This document shows positions 1 to 9,294 of a DNA stretch of 64,000 bases, piece after piece (the stretch's first letter is position 1; each line of letters begins with the position of its first letter). The position numbers were made by a program, and so were the translations under genes. A model generated the notes under the pieces. It searched no databases, was not told the origin of the DNA, and saw only the letters and a list, made by a program, of their open reading frames with translations. The stretch is from CAYMAZ01 sp964388575 (GTDB lineage: Bacteria; Bacteroidota; Bacteroidia; Bacteroidales; DTU049), in assembly GCA_964388575.1 (NCBI GenBank), contig CAYMAZ010000008.1, positions 1 through 64,000 of the forward strand, read 5' to 3'.

Positions 1-63
1 CACACTTGTGCACACTATACTTTTAAGAATCAATGTGATTACACTATAATGCATCCCCCCACT

Positions 64-86
64 GCCGCACGATTGTATCGTGTGGC
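64..86. other. Strong hairpin in the left-edge intergenic region
   Basis: A 10-bp inverted repeat (64-73 and 77-86, one G-T pair, TGT loop) lies in otherwise AT-rich DNA, 160 bases beyond the stop of the gene at 247. A further T-A pair (63/87) can extend it. Neither strand has a T-run after it, so it is not a classical intrinsic terminator. It could end transcripts from either side or be a binding site. Bases 1-246 show no convincing gene. Confidence 0.4.
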
Positions 87-246
87 ATAATAAACATCAA
101 TATTTAGCACAATAATAATAAAACTACTCCAATGAACCATAATTTCAAATTCCAAAATTTTGCAATATGTATGAACTTCTGAAAGGAAATCAAAGGCTTG
201 AATCAGGAAGGATTGGGGTGGTGAAGTGATAGACGCTGAATTCAAG

Positions 247-3216
247 TTACATCGTCAAAGGTTTCAGAATAACACCTTCATTTTTTCTGCCGTCAAGCAA
301 GACCCTGAACGGATCAACGAATCTGACATGTTTGATATACTGATCTTCGAAAAAAGCAGGCTGTTGGTTGAGAAAATCCAGATCCCAGTACCCTTTTTCA
401 GCAAAAGAATTGATTGTAAAATAGCCAACCGAAAGCGAAGTGAGATTCTGAAAAAAGTGTGTTCCCTGACTTGGATCTATCTGATATTTGTCAAGAGCTG
501 ATTCAATGATAACTCTGGCTGCCGAAATCTGACCCCATTTCACAGGGATTCCCAGCCATGGGTCGGCAGAACCCCACCGGCCATACCCAATGAGGATATA
601 GTTTCTGTTTTCATCGGACAACATTCCATTGACTTTTTCAATGCTGTATGCGATTTCATTTGACTTTGCTGGATTAAAGACTTCGGGCTTTACATATACC
701 ACATCAAACAGGTTTGTAATTTCCCCGTTACCTAGAGCAGAATCACTGTATGCAAGCACATTATCCTTTGAATAATTCCCGATATCTACTGTAATCAGTT
801 CCTTATTACTCACTATTGGTCTAATCTGAAGCAAATAGAATAAAACAGGAGAATATTTGGGAACATCAAGATTGACAGCAAATTCAATTTCGACTGGATT
901 TCCCATTTCACGTTCGCCCGCCTGAAGAATGGCATCCACAATTTCGGCCAGGGGAATCAAATCATGCTGTAGTAACCTCGAAAAAGTAATGACAGGCAAC
1001 CCACCTTCAACTTTTCCGTCTTTAATCACATGATCACGCATGTCATACCATGAGCTGGCATATTGCAGAACGCCGTCTGCTGAAGCTTCTTTAATATTTA
1101 GTTTGTGCAGGTTCACGCTGTCATCTGTGCTTGGTATAAAATGTCTGGGTTCAAGATCCAGTGAAAAAAATATTTTTTGTGTATCGCGCAATGCCATTTC
1201 CGGTGAAGAGAGCTGAATTATTTTTTTGGGATGTTTTGGTGAAAATCTCAAGGACATTCCGCCGTCAACAATATATTTTCCTAATCCGAAAGCAATGTTG
1301 CAAATACCATCTTCTGCTTTTTCGCTTCCAACGGGATAAAAATTAATGGAACGAGCCACTCCAGATAATGTGGGATAAAACTTGTTTCCATATTGATTTC
1401 CAACTACTTCCTGAAGAACGACAGCCATTTTTTCTTCGTCAATGACATTTGACGTACTGCTCATATAAGATTTACTTTCCTTAAAATAGACTGATGCATA
1501 AACACTTTTTATTGCATTGCTGAGCAGATCAATCATCAGCCTGTCGTCATTCACAATGCGTGGAATCATATATGTAGAATAAATTCCAGCAAAGGGCTGA
1601 TAATATGAATCTTCAAGCAAACTGGAAGAACGAATTGCCAATGGATTCTGCACCACACCAAGAAAGGAAAACATATCTTCATGGATCCTGTAGGGTAATC
1701 TTGAACTGACAAAGGTTTTCAGAATGTCTTCATCTGAAACTTCGGAGTTGGCAAACCTATATAGCTCATTGGTTTCAATAAATTCATCGAATACATCAGT
1801 AGCAATGACAACAGTACGGGGGATGTTAATAACAACTCCGGGAAACCTGAATATCAAATCGTTACTTTTGATCATTGAGTTGAGAAAGGCAAGGCCTCTG
1901 GCCTTCCCACCTAAAGATCCCTGTCCTATTCTTGAAAAAATCAGATATTTACTAAACCGGTCTCTTTCAAAATCTGCAATGACTCCTCTTGCCTTATGGT
2001 AACGATATTTTGCAATACTATCAAACAAAAACCGTCTAACTTCATCAACATCGGTAAAATCATCTGCATGAATCTGTCTGAAGAGTGAAGCGATTGGAAA
2101 CAAAGCTCTCGCTCTGAGCCATTTTGAAAAATGATTGTGGCTGATATGATATTGAAGTGATTGATCAGGAACTTCAAATATTCTTTGTTGTAATTCCTGC
2201 AGATCTCTTGCACGGATCAATTCAGATTTGTCCTCAGGATCAACAAAAACAAAATCACCAAAAGCTAGATATTGGTTGATAAAGTTTTTAAGTTCAACCA
2301 AAAGGGTTTTGGAGTATTTATGAATAAAACTGACATTGCATTTTTCTGCATATTCAGCATTTTTAAGATCCGATGACTGGAGCAGAAAAGGCAACTCAGG
2401 ATCATCCTTTCTAACATATTGACAGAATTTAAATCCAGCTATCGGATCTTTCATGCCACCACTTGAAAAACTCATATCTGAAATAACACCGAGCAGGTTT
2501 TCCTTGTACTTATTATACACTGCCATTGCTTCATCCAATGTTGTGGCAAGGAGAATTTTTGGTCTTCCTCTCATACGAAGCATTTGCTGGTGTTCATTGA
2601 TCCCTTCTGTCATAAACTCCTTTGACTGAACAAAAACAATCTTGTAAATACTTGGTAAATAACTGGAATAATAGCGGACCGAGTCTTCAACAAGCAGAAT
2701 TGCCTGAACACCAACCTGATGAATATCATAATCAGCATTCATTTTATCTTCGATCAGTTTAATGATGGCCACCAGAATACTCGAGTTTCCGAGCCAGCAA
2801 AACACATAGTCAATAAAATTATATTCTTCAATTTTAATTTTTGTTGTTACTTCTCTGGAAAACGGAGTGAGCACAACCAAAGGTATTGATGGATATTTGT
2901 TTTTAATTTCCTCAGCCAGTTCAATTGGATTGACTTCTGCAAGATTGAGCATTGTAATGACAAGGTCAATTTTTTCTTCCCGAAGCAGTTTGAAAGCATC
3001 TTCAGAAGTTGATGCCTGAAAAAATATTGGTGGATAGCGCAAATTCAGTGCAACATATTCATTAAATACCTGCTCATTGATTCTTCCGTCCTCTTCCAGA
3101 ATAAATGCATCATAATTACTGCAAATCAGTAGCACATGACGAATTCGTTTCTGCATGAGTACATCAAATGATGTGTCTGAAAAGAAAAAATTGGTCAGAT
3201 CAAGTTTATTTTCCAT
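247..3216 (-). CDS. Receiver-like/PEP-synthase ATP-grasp fusion protein (989 aa)
   Basis: Soluble protein with two response-regulator-like domains followed by a pyruvate phosphate dikinase (PPDK) N-terminal, PEP/pyruvate-binding ATP-grasp domain. The first receiver-like domain (about 27-160) has no clear acidic pocket. The second (about 172-320) keeps LLVED (D178), a phosphoacceptor candidate D247 and K300. The ATP-grasp part shows GSLGGKARGLAF (about 434-445), AIRSSSLLEDS (about 527-537), MAVVLQEVVG (about 597-606) and the EIEFA...LLQIRPI end (about 776-801). The C-terminal 190 residues contain IGYGRWG. The swivel domain with the phosphohistidine and the PEP-binding barrel of real PPDK/PEP synthase are absent, so the usual reaction is unlikely to be complete. 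It lies 71 bases downstream of a longer paralog, probably in one transcript. Bacteroidota homologs are usually named PEP/pyruvate-binding domain proteins; function unknown. Confidence 0.9.
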   Translation of the reverse strand: MENKLDLTNFFFSDTSFDVLMQKRIRHVLLICSNYDAFILEEDGRINEQVFNEYVALNLRYPPIFFQASTSEDAFKLLREEKIDLVITMLNLAEVNPIELAEEIKNKYPSIPLVVLTPFSREVTTKIKIEEYNFIDYVFCWLGNSSILVAIIKLIEDKMNADYDIHQVGVQAILLVEDSVRYYSSYLPSIYKIVFVQSKEFMTEGINEHQQMLRMRGRPKILLATTLDEAMAVYNKYKENLLGVISDMSFSSGGMKDPIAGFKFCQYVRKDDPELPFLLQSSDLKNAEYAEKCNVSFIHKYSKTLLVELKNFINQYLAFGDFVFVDPEDKSELIRARDLQELQQRIFEVPDQSLQYHISHNHFSKWLRARALFPIASLFRQIHADDFTDVDEVRRFLFDSIAKYRYHKARGVIADFERDRFSKYLIFSRIGQGSLGGKARGLAFLNSMIKSNDLIFRFPGVVINIPRTVVIATDVFDEFIETNELYRFANSEVSDEDILKTFVSSRLPYRIHEDMFSFLGVVQNPLAIRSSSLLEDSYYQPFAGIYSTYMIPRIVNDDRLMIDLLSNAIKSVYASVYFKESKSYMSSTSNVIDEEKMAVVLQEVVGNQYGNKFYPTLSGVARSINFYPVGSEKAEDGICNIAFGLGKYIVDGGMSLRFSPKHPKKIIQLSSPEMALRDTQKIFFSLDLEPRHFIPSTDDSVNLHKLNIKEASADGVLQYASSWYDMRDHVIKDGKVEGGLPVITFSRLLQHDLIPLAEIVDAILQAGEREMGNPVEIEFAVNLDVPKYSPVLFYLLQIRPIVSNKELITVDIGNYSKDNVLAYSDSALGNGEITNLFDVVYVKPEVFNPAKSNEIAYSIEKVNGMLSDENRNYILIGYGRWGSADPWLGIPVKWGQISAARVIIESALDKYQIDPSQGTHFFQNLTSLSVGYFTINSFAEKGYWDLDFLNQQPAFFEDQYIKHVRFVDPFRVLLDGRKNEGVILKPLTM

Positions 3217-3287
3217 ATCCGGTGAGAAATTTTATCAAATTTAAAACTTTTTTTATTGTGATGAGCAACTTATCAGATGAGCTGTCA

Positions 3288-6200
3288 TTATTTGACCATA
3301 ACAACAGTAATCCGTTTTTTCCCATCCATCCTCACCGGAACAGGTTCAGGAAACCGAACATGTTTAAACCAGGTTGTTTCATTTATTACCTCCTGTTTTT
3401 CAAGAATTTCCCATGCAATAAAACTTCGAAAAGCTTTATGTTGAATGGAGCAGTATCCCACGTTCATAGAAGTGACATTATGAAAGAAATGCGACCCCAT
3501 AGATGCATCTAGGGGAAAATCTTCAAGACTTGTTTCTACAATAAGTTTTGCATTACTTATCTGAGGCCAGTTGACCGGGATTCCAATAAACCTGTCTCGT
3601 GTTCCCCATCTTCCCGGACCGATCAGAATGTATTTCACATTCTCATCTATCATCTTCCTGTTCAACGCTTCGATTTCGTCTGCCATCACCATCGTTTGTG
3701 TTTTGTCAAAAATGTCTCTTTTAATATAAATTACATCCTGAATGTTTTCAATTTTGCCGTTCCCCATACTTTTTTCTGCATATAACAAAATTTCTTCTTT
3801 TTTCAAATCTGAAAGATTGATTTCATAATCTTCATTAGATCCAAGAAGTGGCTTGATCTGCAAAAGATAAAACGAAGCTTTTAAATCCTTGTCTCTGTTG
3901 ATGTCAACTGCAAATTCAATTTCAACTGGCGCACCCATGGCTTCCTCTACAATCTGCAAAATCACTTCAATTGTTTTTGCAAGGGGAATGTAATTATATT
4001 TGAGAATATTACTAAAATTTATTACTCGTGGGCCGTCTTTTGTGATACCGGGAATCATGGTCCCAGATTCCATGTCATAGACAGATGCCAGATGTCTTAA
4101 ATTTCCGTGTTTTTCAGCATCGTAAATATCAAGTTTTGCAAGAGAAGCCAATTCCCCTTCAAGTAAATCAATCTCATGTTTATTGAGATCAAGAGCCAGA
4201 AAATCAACCTGACTATTTTTGTATTGATCTTTGGGGCTCAGAATTTCAGTTGTCGGATATTTTGGTGAAAATCTGTAAGCCTTATCTCCCTCAACGACAT
4301 ATTTTCCAAGTCCGAGTGCGAGCACAGCAAACCCTTCTTCGGGCTGCATATGTGCAAACGGATAATAATTGTATGATTGTGCCACCCCACTGATATGAGG
4401 ATAAAAATATGAATCAAATTTATTGCCCACAACCTCCTGAATCACGACTGCCATTTTTTCCTGCTCAATCTTATAATTCACAGCCTGAATATACCCTCTG
4501 GCCATTGAAGAAAAGACAGATGCAAAAACGAGCTTAATGGCATCTGTCAGCTGCTTAAGACGTGCATCAAACGAAGGACTGGAATTTGAAATCAGGTAGG
4601 TTTCAAAGATTCCAGCAAAGGGTTGTCTGATAGAATCTTCAAACAAACCGCTTGATCTTACAGCAATTGGTTTTGTAACAAGTTTTAATAACCGCTTCAG
4701 TTTTTTCAACAAACCCTCACTCAGATTTGCATTTAAAAAAGTCCTTTTTATGATTTCGTAGTCATTTTCATGCATAACCAAATCAAGAAGTTGATTTTTT
4801 TCCATGAAGAAATCGAACTCATCTGTTCCTATAAAACAAGTCTTGGGTGTTCGGAGATTGATGTTTGGAATTATTTTGCTGAGGTCAAAGGAATACAATA
4901 ATGTGTTAATAAATGCAAGTCCTCTACCCTTTCCCCCAATAGAACCAGAAGCAAGACTCAGAATATTTCCTTCTTCAAGCTGTTCAAAATCATCGAAAGG
5001 CATAATTTTTCCCTTATCCTGTTCATTTCTATGCGTTTTAATGATCTTCAGCAAAAACTCCCTGATTTCCTGTGCAGAAGTGAAGTCGGACACCCGTTTT
5101 GGCCCCAATATTTTTGCAACATGAATTTCACCACGAGCCATCAACCATAGTGAAAAATGATTTCTTTTGGCATGATAGAGCAATGAGTCATCAGGAATAT
5201 TTCGAAGCTGAAATTCAAATTCTTTCAGGGAACGTGCGACAGCAAGCTCTCTACCATCAGGACTGCGGTAGACAAAATGGCCAAAACCAAGATAATGCCT
5301 GATAAAACTCATGATATCAGCAGAAAGCGTTTCACTGTTCTTGTCAATAAATGTTGTTTTCAGTTCATAGGCACGATTGGCATTCTGAATATCAGATGAT
5401 TGGATGATGACGGGAAGTTCCGCATTATCATTCCGAACCTGCTCCACAAGTTCGAAGCCCGCTGTTTCATCCAAAACTCCGTTTTTAAAGAATTTGACAT
5501 CAGAGATCAGACAGAGCATAAATTCCTTAAACTTGGTATACAAGTCCATTGCTTCTTCATAACATGATACATGAAGAATTTTTGGTCTTCCCCTTAATTT
5601 TAATACTTTGTAAAGTTCATCTGTACTTACATCATTGATGATGTCTCTGGTCTGTTCAAGAACGATTTTATAGAGCAAGGGTAGATAACGGCTGAAATAG
5701 CTCGGTTCATCCTCAACCACAAGAATAACTCTGACCAATCCAAGACGTGTGTCATTTTCCACATTGACCATATCTTCAAGCTGCTTGATCATTGCAAAAA
5801 ACAAATTTGGCATGCCATTCCACACAAACATTTTATCAAAATAAGGAAGTTCATTTTCTTCAATTTCAAATTCATCATCCACATTTGCATTCAATAGGAA
5901 AAAAATGGGAATGTAGGGATATTCACTTTTAATATCTTTACTCAATATTTTGGGAGTTCTGGTATCATTCCCTATCATATAAATAATGAGGTCATAATGT
6001 TTGGAACGCAGTTTTTCGAACACTTCCTCAGGAGCAGAAACTGCAGTGATACGCGGAAGAGATGTCAGATTCATCTGCTGATATTCACCAAGAACGTGTT
6101 CTGCAATGTGCCCCTCTTTTTCAAGACTATAAGCATCGTATAATGTTGAAATCAATAATATTTCACGAACTTTGAAAGGCATCAGATCATGAAAAACATC

Positions 6201-6725
6201 TCTGTTATAATTCAGTTTTGCCCAATATTTTTCCAGAAGAAACATATTATCCTTTCCGTCACCTCTGTTAATGTCTCTTGCTTTTTCCTCATCTTCCTGA
6301 ACTTTTGCAAAAACCTGTTTTGCTTTCTGACTGTTGAGAAACCCAATGACAATAGACGAGAGGTTTCCGAGCAAATCTTCTTCTTCTTTCAAAAAGGGGC
6401 CATTATCAGCATCCGGAAAATCTTTTGTATAAAAGACTTCTATGATGCCCTGATAATTGTCTATGGTTTTAAAATTCTTGCAAAGCTTCCATTTGGTCTC
6501 ATGAAACAAATGTGTTTTGTACTCATTCTCCATAAATCTGATTCTTGCAACGGCGTGTTCAGGATACTGCATTGCATTTGGCAGAATCAGGCAGATATTA
6601 TGCATTGTTTCATCAACAGACTTATTTTCTCGTATGATAGCAGTTGTTTTGTTGATGGCATTTAATTCTTTAAGTCTTTCACGGCTCTCGTGTATCAGCT
6701 TTTCCAGATCCTGTTTTGATTCCAT
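3288..6725 (-). CDS. GAF/receiver-like/PEP-synthase ATP-grasp fusion protein (1145 aa)
   Basis: Long paralog of its downstream neighbour. It adds an N-terminal GAF-like sensor (about 20-140). Next come a degenerate receiver-like domain (about 187-320) and a second receiver (about 332-475) with LVVEDE, phosphoacceptor candidate D409 and K462. The ATP-grasp half of PPDK/PEP synthase follows: GSIGGKGRGLAF at about 594-605, IAVRSSGLFEDS at about 687-698, MAVVIQEVVG at about 758-767, and EIEFAVD to LLQIKPL at about 935-960. The C-terminal tail has IGPGRWGTRDR (about 1035-1045), matching the paralog. No phosphohistidine swivel or PEP barrel is present. Sensor plus receiver plus nucleotide-binding module suggests a signal-controlled ATP- or PEP-binding protein; that is inference. 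It is first of a two-gene minus-strand unit, divergent from gdhA. Confidence 0.9.
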   Translation of the reverse strand: MESKQDLEKLIHESRERLKELNAINKTTAIIRENKSVDETMHNICLILPNAMQYPEHAVARIRFMENEYKTHLFHETKWKLCKNFKTIDNYQGIIEVFYTKDFPDADNGPFLKEEEDLLGNLSSIVIGFLNSQKAKQVFAKVQEDEEKARDINRGDGKDNMFLLEKYWAKLNYNRDVFHDLMPFKVREILLISTLYDAYSLEKEGHIAEHVLGEYQQMNLTSLPRITAVSAPEEVFEKLRSKHYDLIIYMIGNDTRTPKILSKDIKSEYPYIPIFFLLNANVDDEFEIEENELPYFDKMFVWNGMPNLFFAMIKQLEDMVNVENDTRLGLVRVILVVEDEPSYFSRYLPLLYKIVLEQTRDIINDVSTDELYKVLKLRGRPKILHVSCYEEAMDLYTKFKEFMLCLISDVKFFKNGVLDETAGFELVEQVRNDNAELPVIIQSSDIQNANRAYELKTTFIDKNSETLSADIMSFIRHYLGFGHFVYRSPDGRELAVARSLKEFEFQLRNIPDDSLLYHAKRNHFSLWLMARGEIHVAKILGPKRVSDFTSAQEIREFLLKIIKTHRNEQDKGKIMPFDDFEQLEEGNILSLASGSIGGKGRGLAFINTLLYSFDLSKIIPNINLRTPKTCFIGTDEFDFFMEKNQLLDLVMHENDYEIIKRTFLNANLSEGLLKKLKRLLKLVTKPIAVRSSGLFEDSIRQPFAGIFETYLISNSSPSFDARLKQLTDAIKLVFASVFSSMARGYIQAVNYKIEQEKMAVVIQEVVGNKFDSYFYPHISGVAQSYNYYPFAHMQPEEGFAVLALGLGKYVVEGDKAYRFSPKYPTTEILSPKDQYKNSQVDFLALDLNKHEIDLLEGELASLAKLDIYDAEKHGNLRHLASVYDMESGTMIPGITKDGPRVINFSNILKYNYIPLAKTIEVILQIVEEAMGAPVEIEFAVDINRDKDLKASFYLLQIKPLLGSNEDYEINLSDLKKEEILLYAEKSMGNGKIENIQDVIYIKRDIFDKTQTMVMADEIEALNRKMIDENVKYILIGPGRWGTRDRFIGIPVNWPQISNAKLIVETSLEDFPLDASMGSHFFHNVTSMNVGYCSIQHKAFRSFIAWEILEKQEVINETTWFKHVRFPEPVPVRMDGKKRITVVMVK

Positions 6726-6977
6726 ATATTATGAATTTTGCATTGTAAAAATAAACATTTCATTTCGTAGCTGTTTCCAAATATTTTAAATTTTTACATT
6801 TTTAAGTAATCAAAATATCTGCATTCCGTAAAACACTTAATGTGGTCAGTAAATCACTCAGACAGCAGGTCATGAATTCACATAATTTCGAAAAATTGCT
6901 TCATTTTTCGGACTCTGAAAACAAGCATCACAAAAAATTTGATATAATATTGCTATAAATTCAAATCAGAAAAAAAA

Positions 6978-8318
6978 ATGTCAATACAAGAAAAAGTAAA
7001 CGAATTCATGGCAAAAGTTATTGCCAGAAATCCTGGTGAAACAGAATTTCATCAGGCAGTACACGAAGTGGCTGAGTCATTAATGCCATTCATTGATGAA
7101 AACCCAAAGTATAATGGGATTCTTGATCGTATTGTTGAACCGGAACGTGTTATTCTGTTTAGAGTTGCATGGCTTGACGACAAAGGAGAACCACAAATAA
7201 ACAGAGGTATCCGGATTGAGATGAATTCCGCAATTGGTCCTTACAAGGGAGGAATCAGGTTTCACCCGACTGTGAATCTTGGAATTTTGAAATTTCTTGC
7301 TTTTGAACAGGTATTCAAAAATAGCCTGACAACATTGCCAATGGGCGGCGGAAAAGGAGGTTCAGATTTTGACCCCAAGGGGAAAAGTGATAACGAAGTG
7401 ATGAAATTCTGCCAATCTTTTATGACAGAACTGACTCGTCACATTGGGCCCAACACTGATGTCCCCGCTGGTGACATTGGAGTTGGAGGGCGCGAAATTG
7501 GCTATATGTTCGGGCAATACAAAAGAATTAAAAATGAGTTTACCGGGGTTTTTACCGGTAAAGGTATTGGTTGGGGCGGAAGTTTAATTCGTCCTGAAGC
7601 AACCGGATATGGTCAGGTATATTTTGCAAAGGAAATGCTCGCAACCCGCGGAGACAGTTTTAAAGATAAAATTGTTGTTGTTTCAGGTTCGGGAAATGTT
7701 GCACAGTATGCAACCCAGAAAGCAACTGAATTCGGCGGCAAAGTGGTTACGCTTTCTGATAGTAACGGATATATTTATGATCCTGCAGGTATTGATGCTG
7801 AAAAGCTTGCTTATGCCATGTGGCTGAAAAACGTAAAACGCGGTCGTATCAAAGAATACGCAGAAAAATATAATTGCGAATATGTTGACGGAAAAACTCC
7901 CTGGGGTGTTAAATGTGATATTGCTCTTCCATCTGCAACACAAAATGAACTGAACGGAGATGATGCCAAAACATTGATTGACAACGGATGTTTCTGTGTT
8001 TCCGAAGGTGCCAATATGCCCTCAACACCTGAAGCAGTTGAGTATTTTATCGAAAAAGGAATCCTCTATGGACCGGGCAAAGCGGCCAATGCCGGTGGTG
8101 TTGCCACATCCGGACTTGAGATGACTCAAAACAGCATGCGTCTCAACTGGACCCGAGAGGAAGTTGACAGCCGACTCCAGATGATTATGAAAGATATTCA
8201 CTCCACCTGTGTGAAATACGGAACCGATAGCAATGGGTACATTAATTACGTTAAGGGAGCCAATATCGGCGGATTTGTAAAAGTTGCCGATGCAATGATT
8301 GCACAGGGTTTACTTTAG
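6978..8318 (+). CDS. gdhA: NADP-type glutamate dehydrogenase
   Basis: Interconverts 2-oxoglutarate plus ammonium and glutamate, normally in the assimilatory direction for this 446-residue hexameric class. Seen: the substrate-lysine loop PMGGGKGGSDFDPKG (K126), the catalytic aspartate in VPAGDIGVGGREIGY (D166), NSAIGPYKGGIRFHP, and a Rossmann segment VVSGSGNVAQYA (about 234-245) followed by SDSNG, which fits NADP preference. Length and motif order are those of GdhA. It is a single-gene unit with its own intrinsic terminator just downstream. The 252-base upstream gap is shared with the divergent receiver/PEP-synthase gene; I see no good -7 match for gdhA. Confidence 0.97.
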   Translation: MSIQEKVNEFMAKVIARNPGETEFHQAVHEVAESLMPFIDENPKYNGILDRIVEPERVILFRVAWLDDKGEPQINRGIRIEMNSAIGPYKGGIRFHPTVNLGILKFLAFEQVFKNSLTTLPMGGGKGGSDFDPKGKSDNEVMKFCQSFMTELTRHIGPNTDVPAGDIGVGGREIGYMFGQYKRIKNEFTGVFTGKGIGWGGSLIRPEATGYGQVYFAKEMLATRGDSFKDKIVVVSGSGNVAQYATQKATEFGGKVVTLSDSNGYIYDPAGIDAEKLAYAMWLKNVKRGRIKEYAEKYNCEYVDGKTPWGVKCDIALPSATQNELNGDDAKTLIDNGCFCVSEGANMPSTPEAVEYFIEKGILYGPGKAANAGGVATSGLEMTQNSMRLNWTREEVDSRLQMIMKDIHSTCVKYGTDSNGYINYVKGANIGGFVKVADAMIAQGLL

Positions 8319-8340
8319 TGCTTTTGTCTTAAAGCTTAAG

Positions 8341-8370
8341 AGGCTGTCAGCATCATGACAGCCTTTTTTT
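8341..8370 (+). terminator. Intrinsic terminator of gdhA
   Basis: A perfect 9-bp stem (8341-8349 AGGCTGTCA with 8356-8364 TGACAGCCT), a 6-base loop and a run of seven T bases, starting 23 bases after the gdhA stop. This is the clearest intrinsic terminator in the window. Confidence 0.93.
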
Positions 8371-8554
8371 AATGAGCTACATATCCGTTTTCAATGTATA
8401 CATTTATAAATTTTCATCACATTATTTTAAGTTTACATTAAAATAACAGACATGATTCTTTTTATGAATGTTGCATGATTTTTGATCATTACAGGGTTTA
8501 TTTCAAAATATTAGTGAAACAAATTATTTAAATCAAATTTATGAAATAAAATTT

Positions 8555-8563
8555 TAATTTTGC
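8555..8563 (+). promoter_or_regulatory. -7 element (TAATTTTGC) of the ECF sigma operon
   Basis: Exact match to the Bacteroidota housekeeping -7 consensus TAnnTTTGY, 45 bases before the ATG at 8608. No clear TTG is seen at -33. Its position argues against the in-frame TTG at 8560 as the start codon, because that TTG lies inside the element. Confidence 0.55.
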
Positions 8564-8607
8564 TGAATTCAGGAACTCCAGGAGAAATCGAAAAGTTAAA
8601 AAATCAA

Positions 8608-9201
8608 ATGTATCAGATTGAAACAGACAATCTGGAATTTATCAGAAAAGGTGATAAAGCTGCTTTCGAAAAAATATTCAGAGATTTTTATGAAAAACTT
8701 TGTTCCTTTGCGAACAGCTATGTCTTTGATATTAATGAAGCTCAGGATATTGTTCAGGATCTGTTTTTTCATATCTGGGTGAATAGGGAAAAATTTCCAA
8801 AGGAGATTTCCCTGAAAGCATATCTTTTCACTTCAGTGAAAAACAGGTGTCTGAATGTTCTGAAACACAGAAAAATCTTGAGAAAACATTCTGAAAGTGT
8901 CCTTTCAGAGCAATCACCAAACAGGTATGACGTCGAATTTCCTGAACCGGATGAATTACATGAAAAAATAAGAAAGACCATCGAACTTCTACCCCCGGAA
9001 AGAAGAAAAATTTTAATCATGAGCAAGTTCGACGGCTTCAAATACAGGGAAATTGCTGAAAAGCTGAATATTTCAGTAAAAACCGTAGAAAATCAGATGG
9101 GAAAAGCCCTGCAGTTTTTGCGTGACCAGCTTAAAGACGAACTGTCTGTCTTGTTGTTTTTATACGGAATGATGACATTATTAAAGTATTTCAATTTATG
9201 A
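8608..9201 (+). CDS. ECF-family RNA polymerase sigma factor (FecI-like)
   Basis: A 197-residue extracytoplasmic-function sigma factor of the large Bacteroidota FecI-like group. Sigma-2 region at about 17-88 (FEKIFRDFYEKL, EAQDIVQDLFFHIW, LFTSVKNRCLN); sigma-4 at about 119-168 (LLPPERRKI, REIAEKLNISVKTVE). There is a short hydrophobic C-terminal tail (about 180-195). I prefer the ATG at 8608 over the in-frame TTG at 8560, since the promoter-like element overlaps the latter. The next gene encodes a FecR anti-sigma factor, so activity is presumably held back until an envelope signal arrives. The likely targets are the surface-repeat genes downstream; that is inference. Confidence 0.93.
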   Translation: MYQIETDNLEFIRKGDKAAFEKIFRDFYEKLCSFANSYVFDINEAQDIVQDLFFHIWVNREKFPKEISLKAYLFTSVKNRCLNVLKHRKILRKHSESVLSEQSPNRYDVEFPEPDELHEKIRKTIELLPPERRKILIMSKFDGFKYREIAEKLNISVKTVENQMGKALQFLRDQLKDELSVLLFLYGMMTLLKYFNL

Positions 9202-9213
9202 TAGGGGAAAAAC

Positions 9214-9256
9214 GAAATCTGGTTGTAATACAATATGAAAGAAATCTAGTTGTGAT
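9214..9256 (+). promoter_or_regulatory. Direct repeat between sigma and anti-sigma genes
   Basis: Two 16-base copies, at 9214-9229 and 9241-9256, match at 14 of 16 positions. Both begin GAAATCT and contain GTTGT; their starts are 27 bases apart. They fill much of the 93-base gap before fecR. FecI-type sigma factors use GAAAT-like -35 sequences, so this may be an autoregulated ECF promoter or an activator site. A weaker similar sequence occurs at 12200-12213, before the second repeat gene. Confidence 0.4.
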
Positions 9257-9294
9257 TTCTATGCGTGATTTTATAATTCAAACAACTGCACATC

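Noticed and set aside
39..245. Open frame of 68 codons on the minus strand near the left edge
   Set aside because: No family resemblance, an odd mix of hydrophobic and polar stretches, and it crosses the strong hairpin at 64-86. Treated as chance.
247..3216. Complete phosphoenolpyruvate synthase or PPDK
   Set aside because: The phosphohistidine swivel motif and the PEP/pyruvate barrel are missing; the N-terminal half is receiver-like instead.
6189..6665. Plus-strand frame of 158 codons inside the GAF/receiver protein
   Set aside because: It is the antisense shadow of a well-supported long gene; the Phe/Ile/Cys-rich product is typical of antisense AT-rich coding DNA.
8560..8607. TTG start for the ECF sigma factor
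   Set aside because: The TTG lies inside an exact -7 element, and the extra 16 residues add nothing conserved; the ATG at 8608 fits better.
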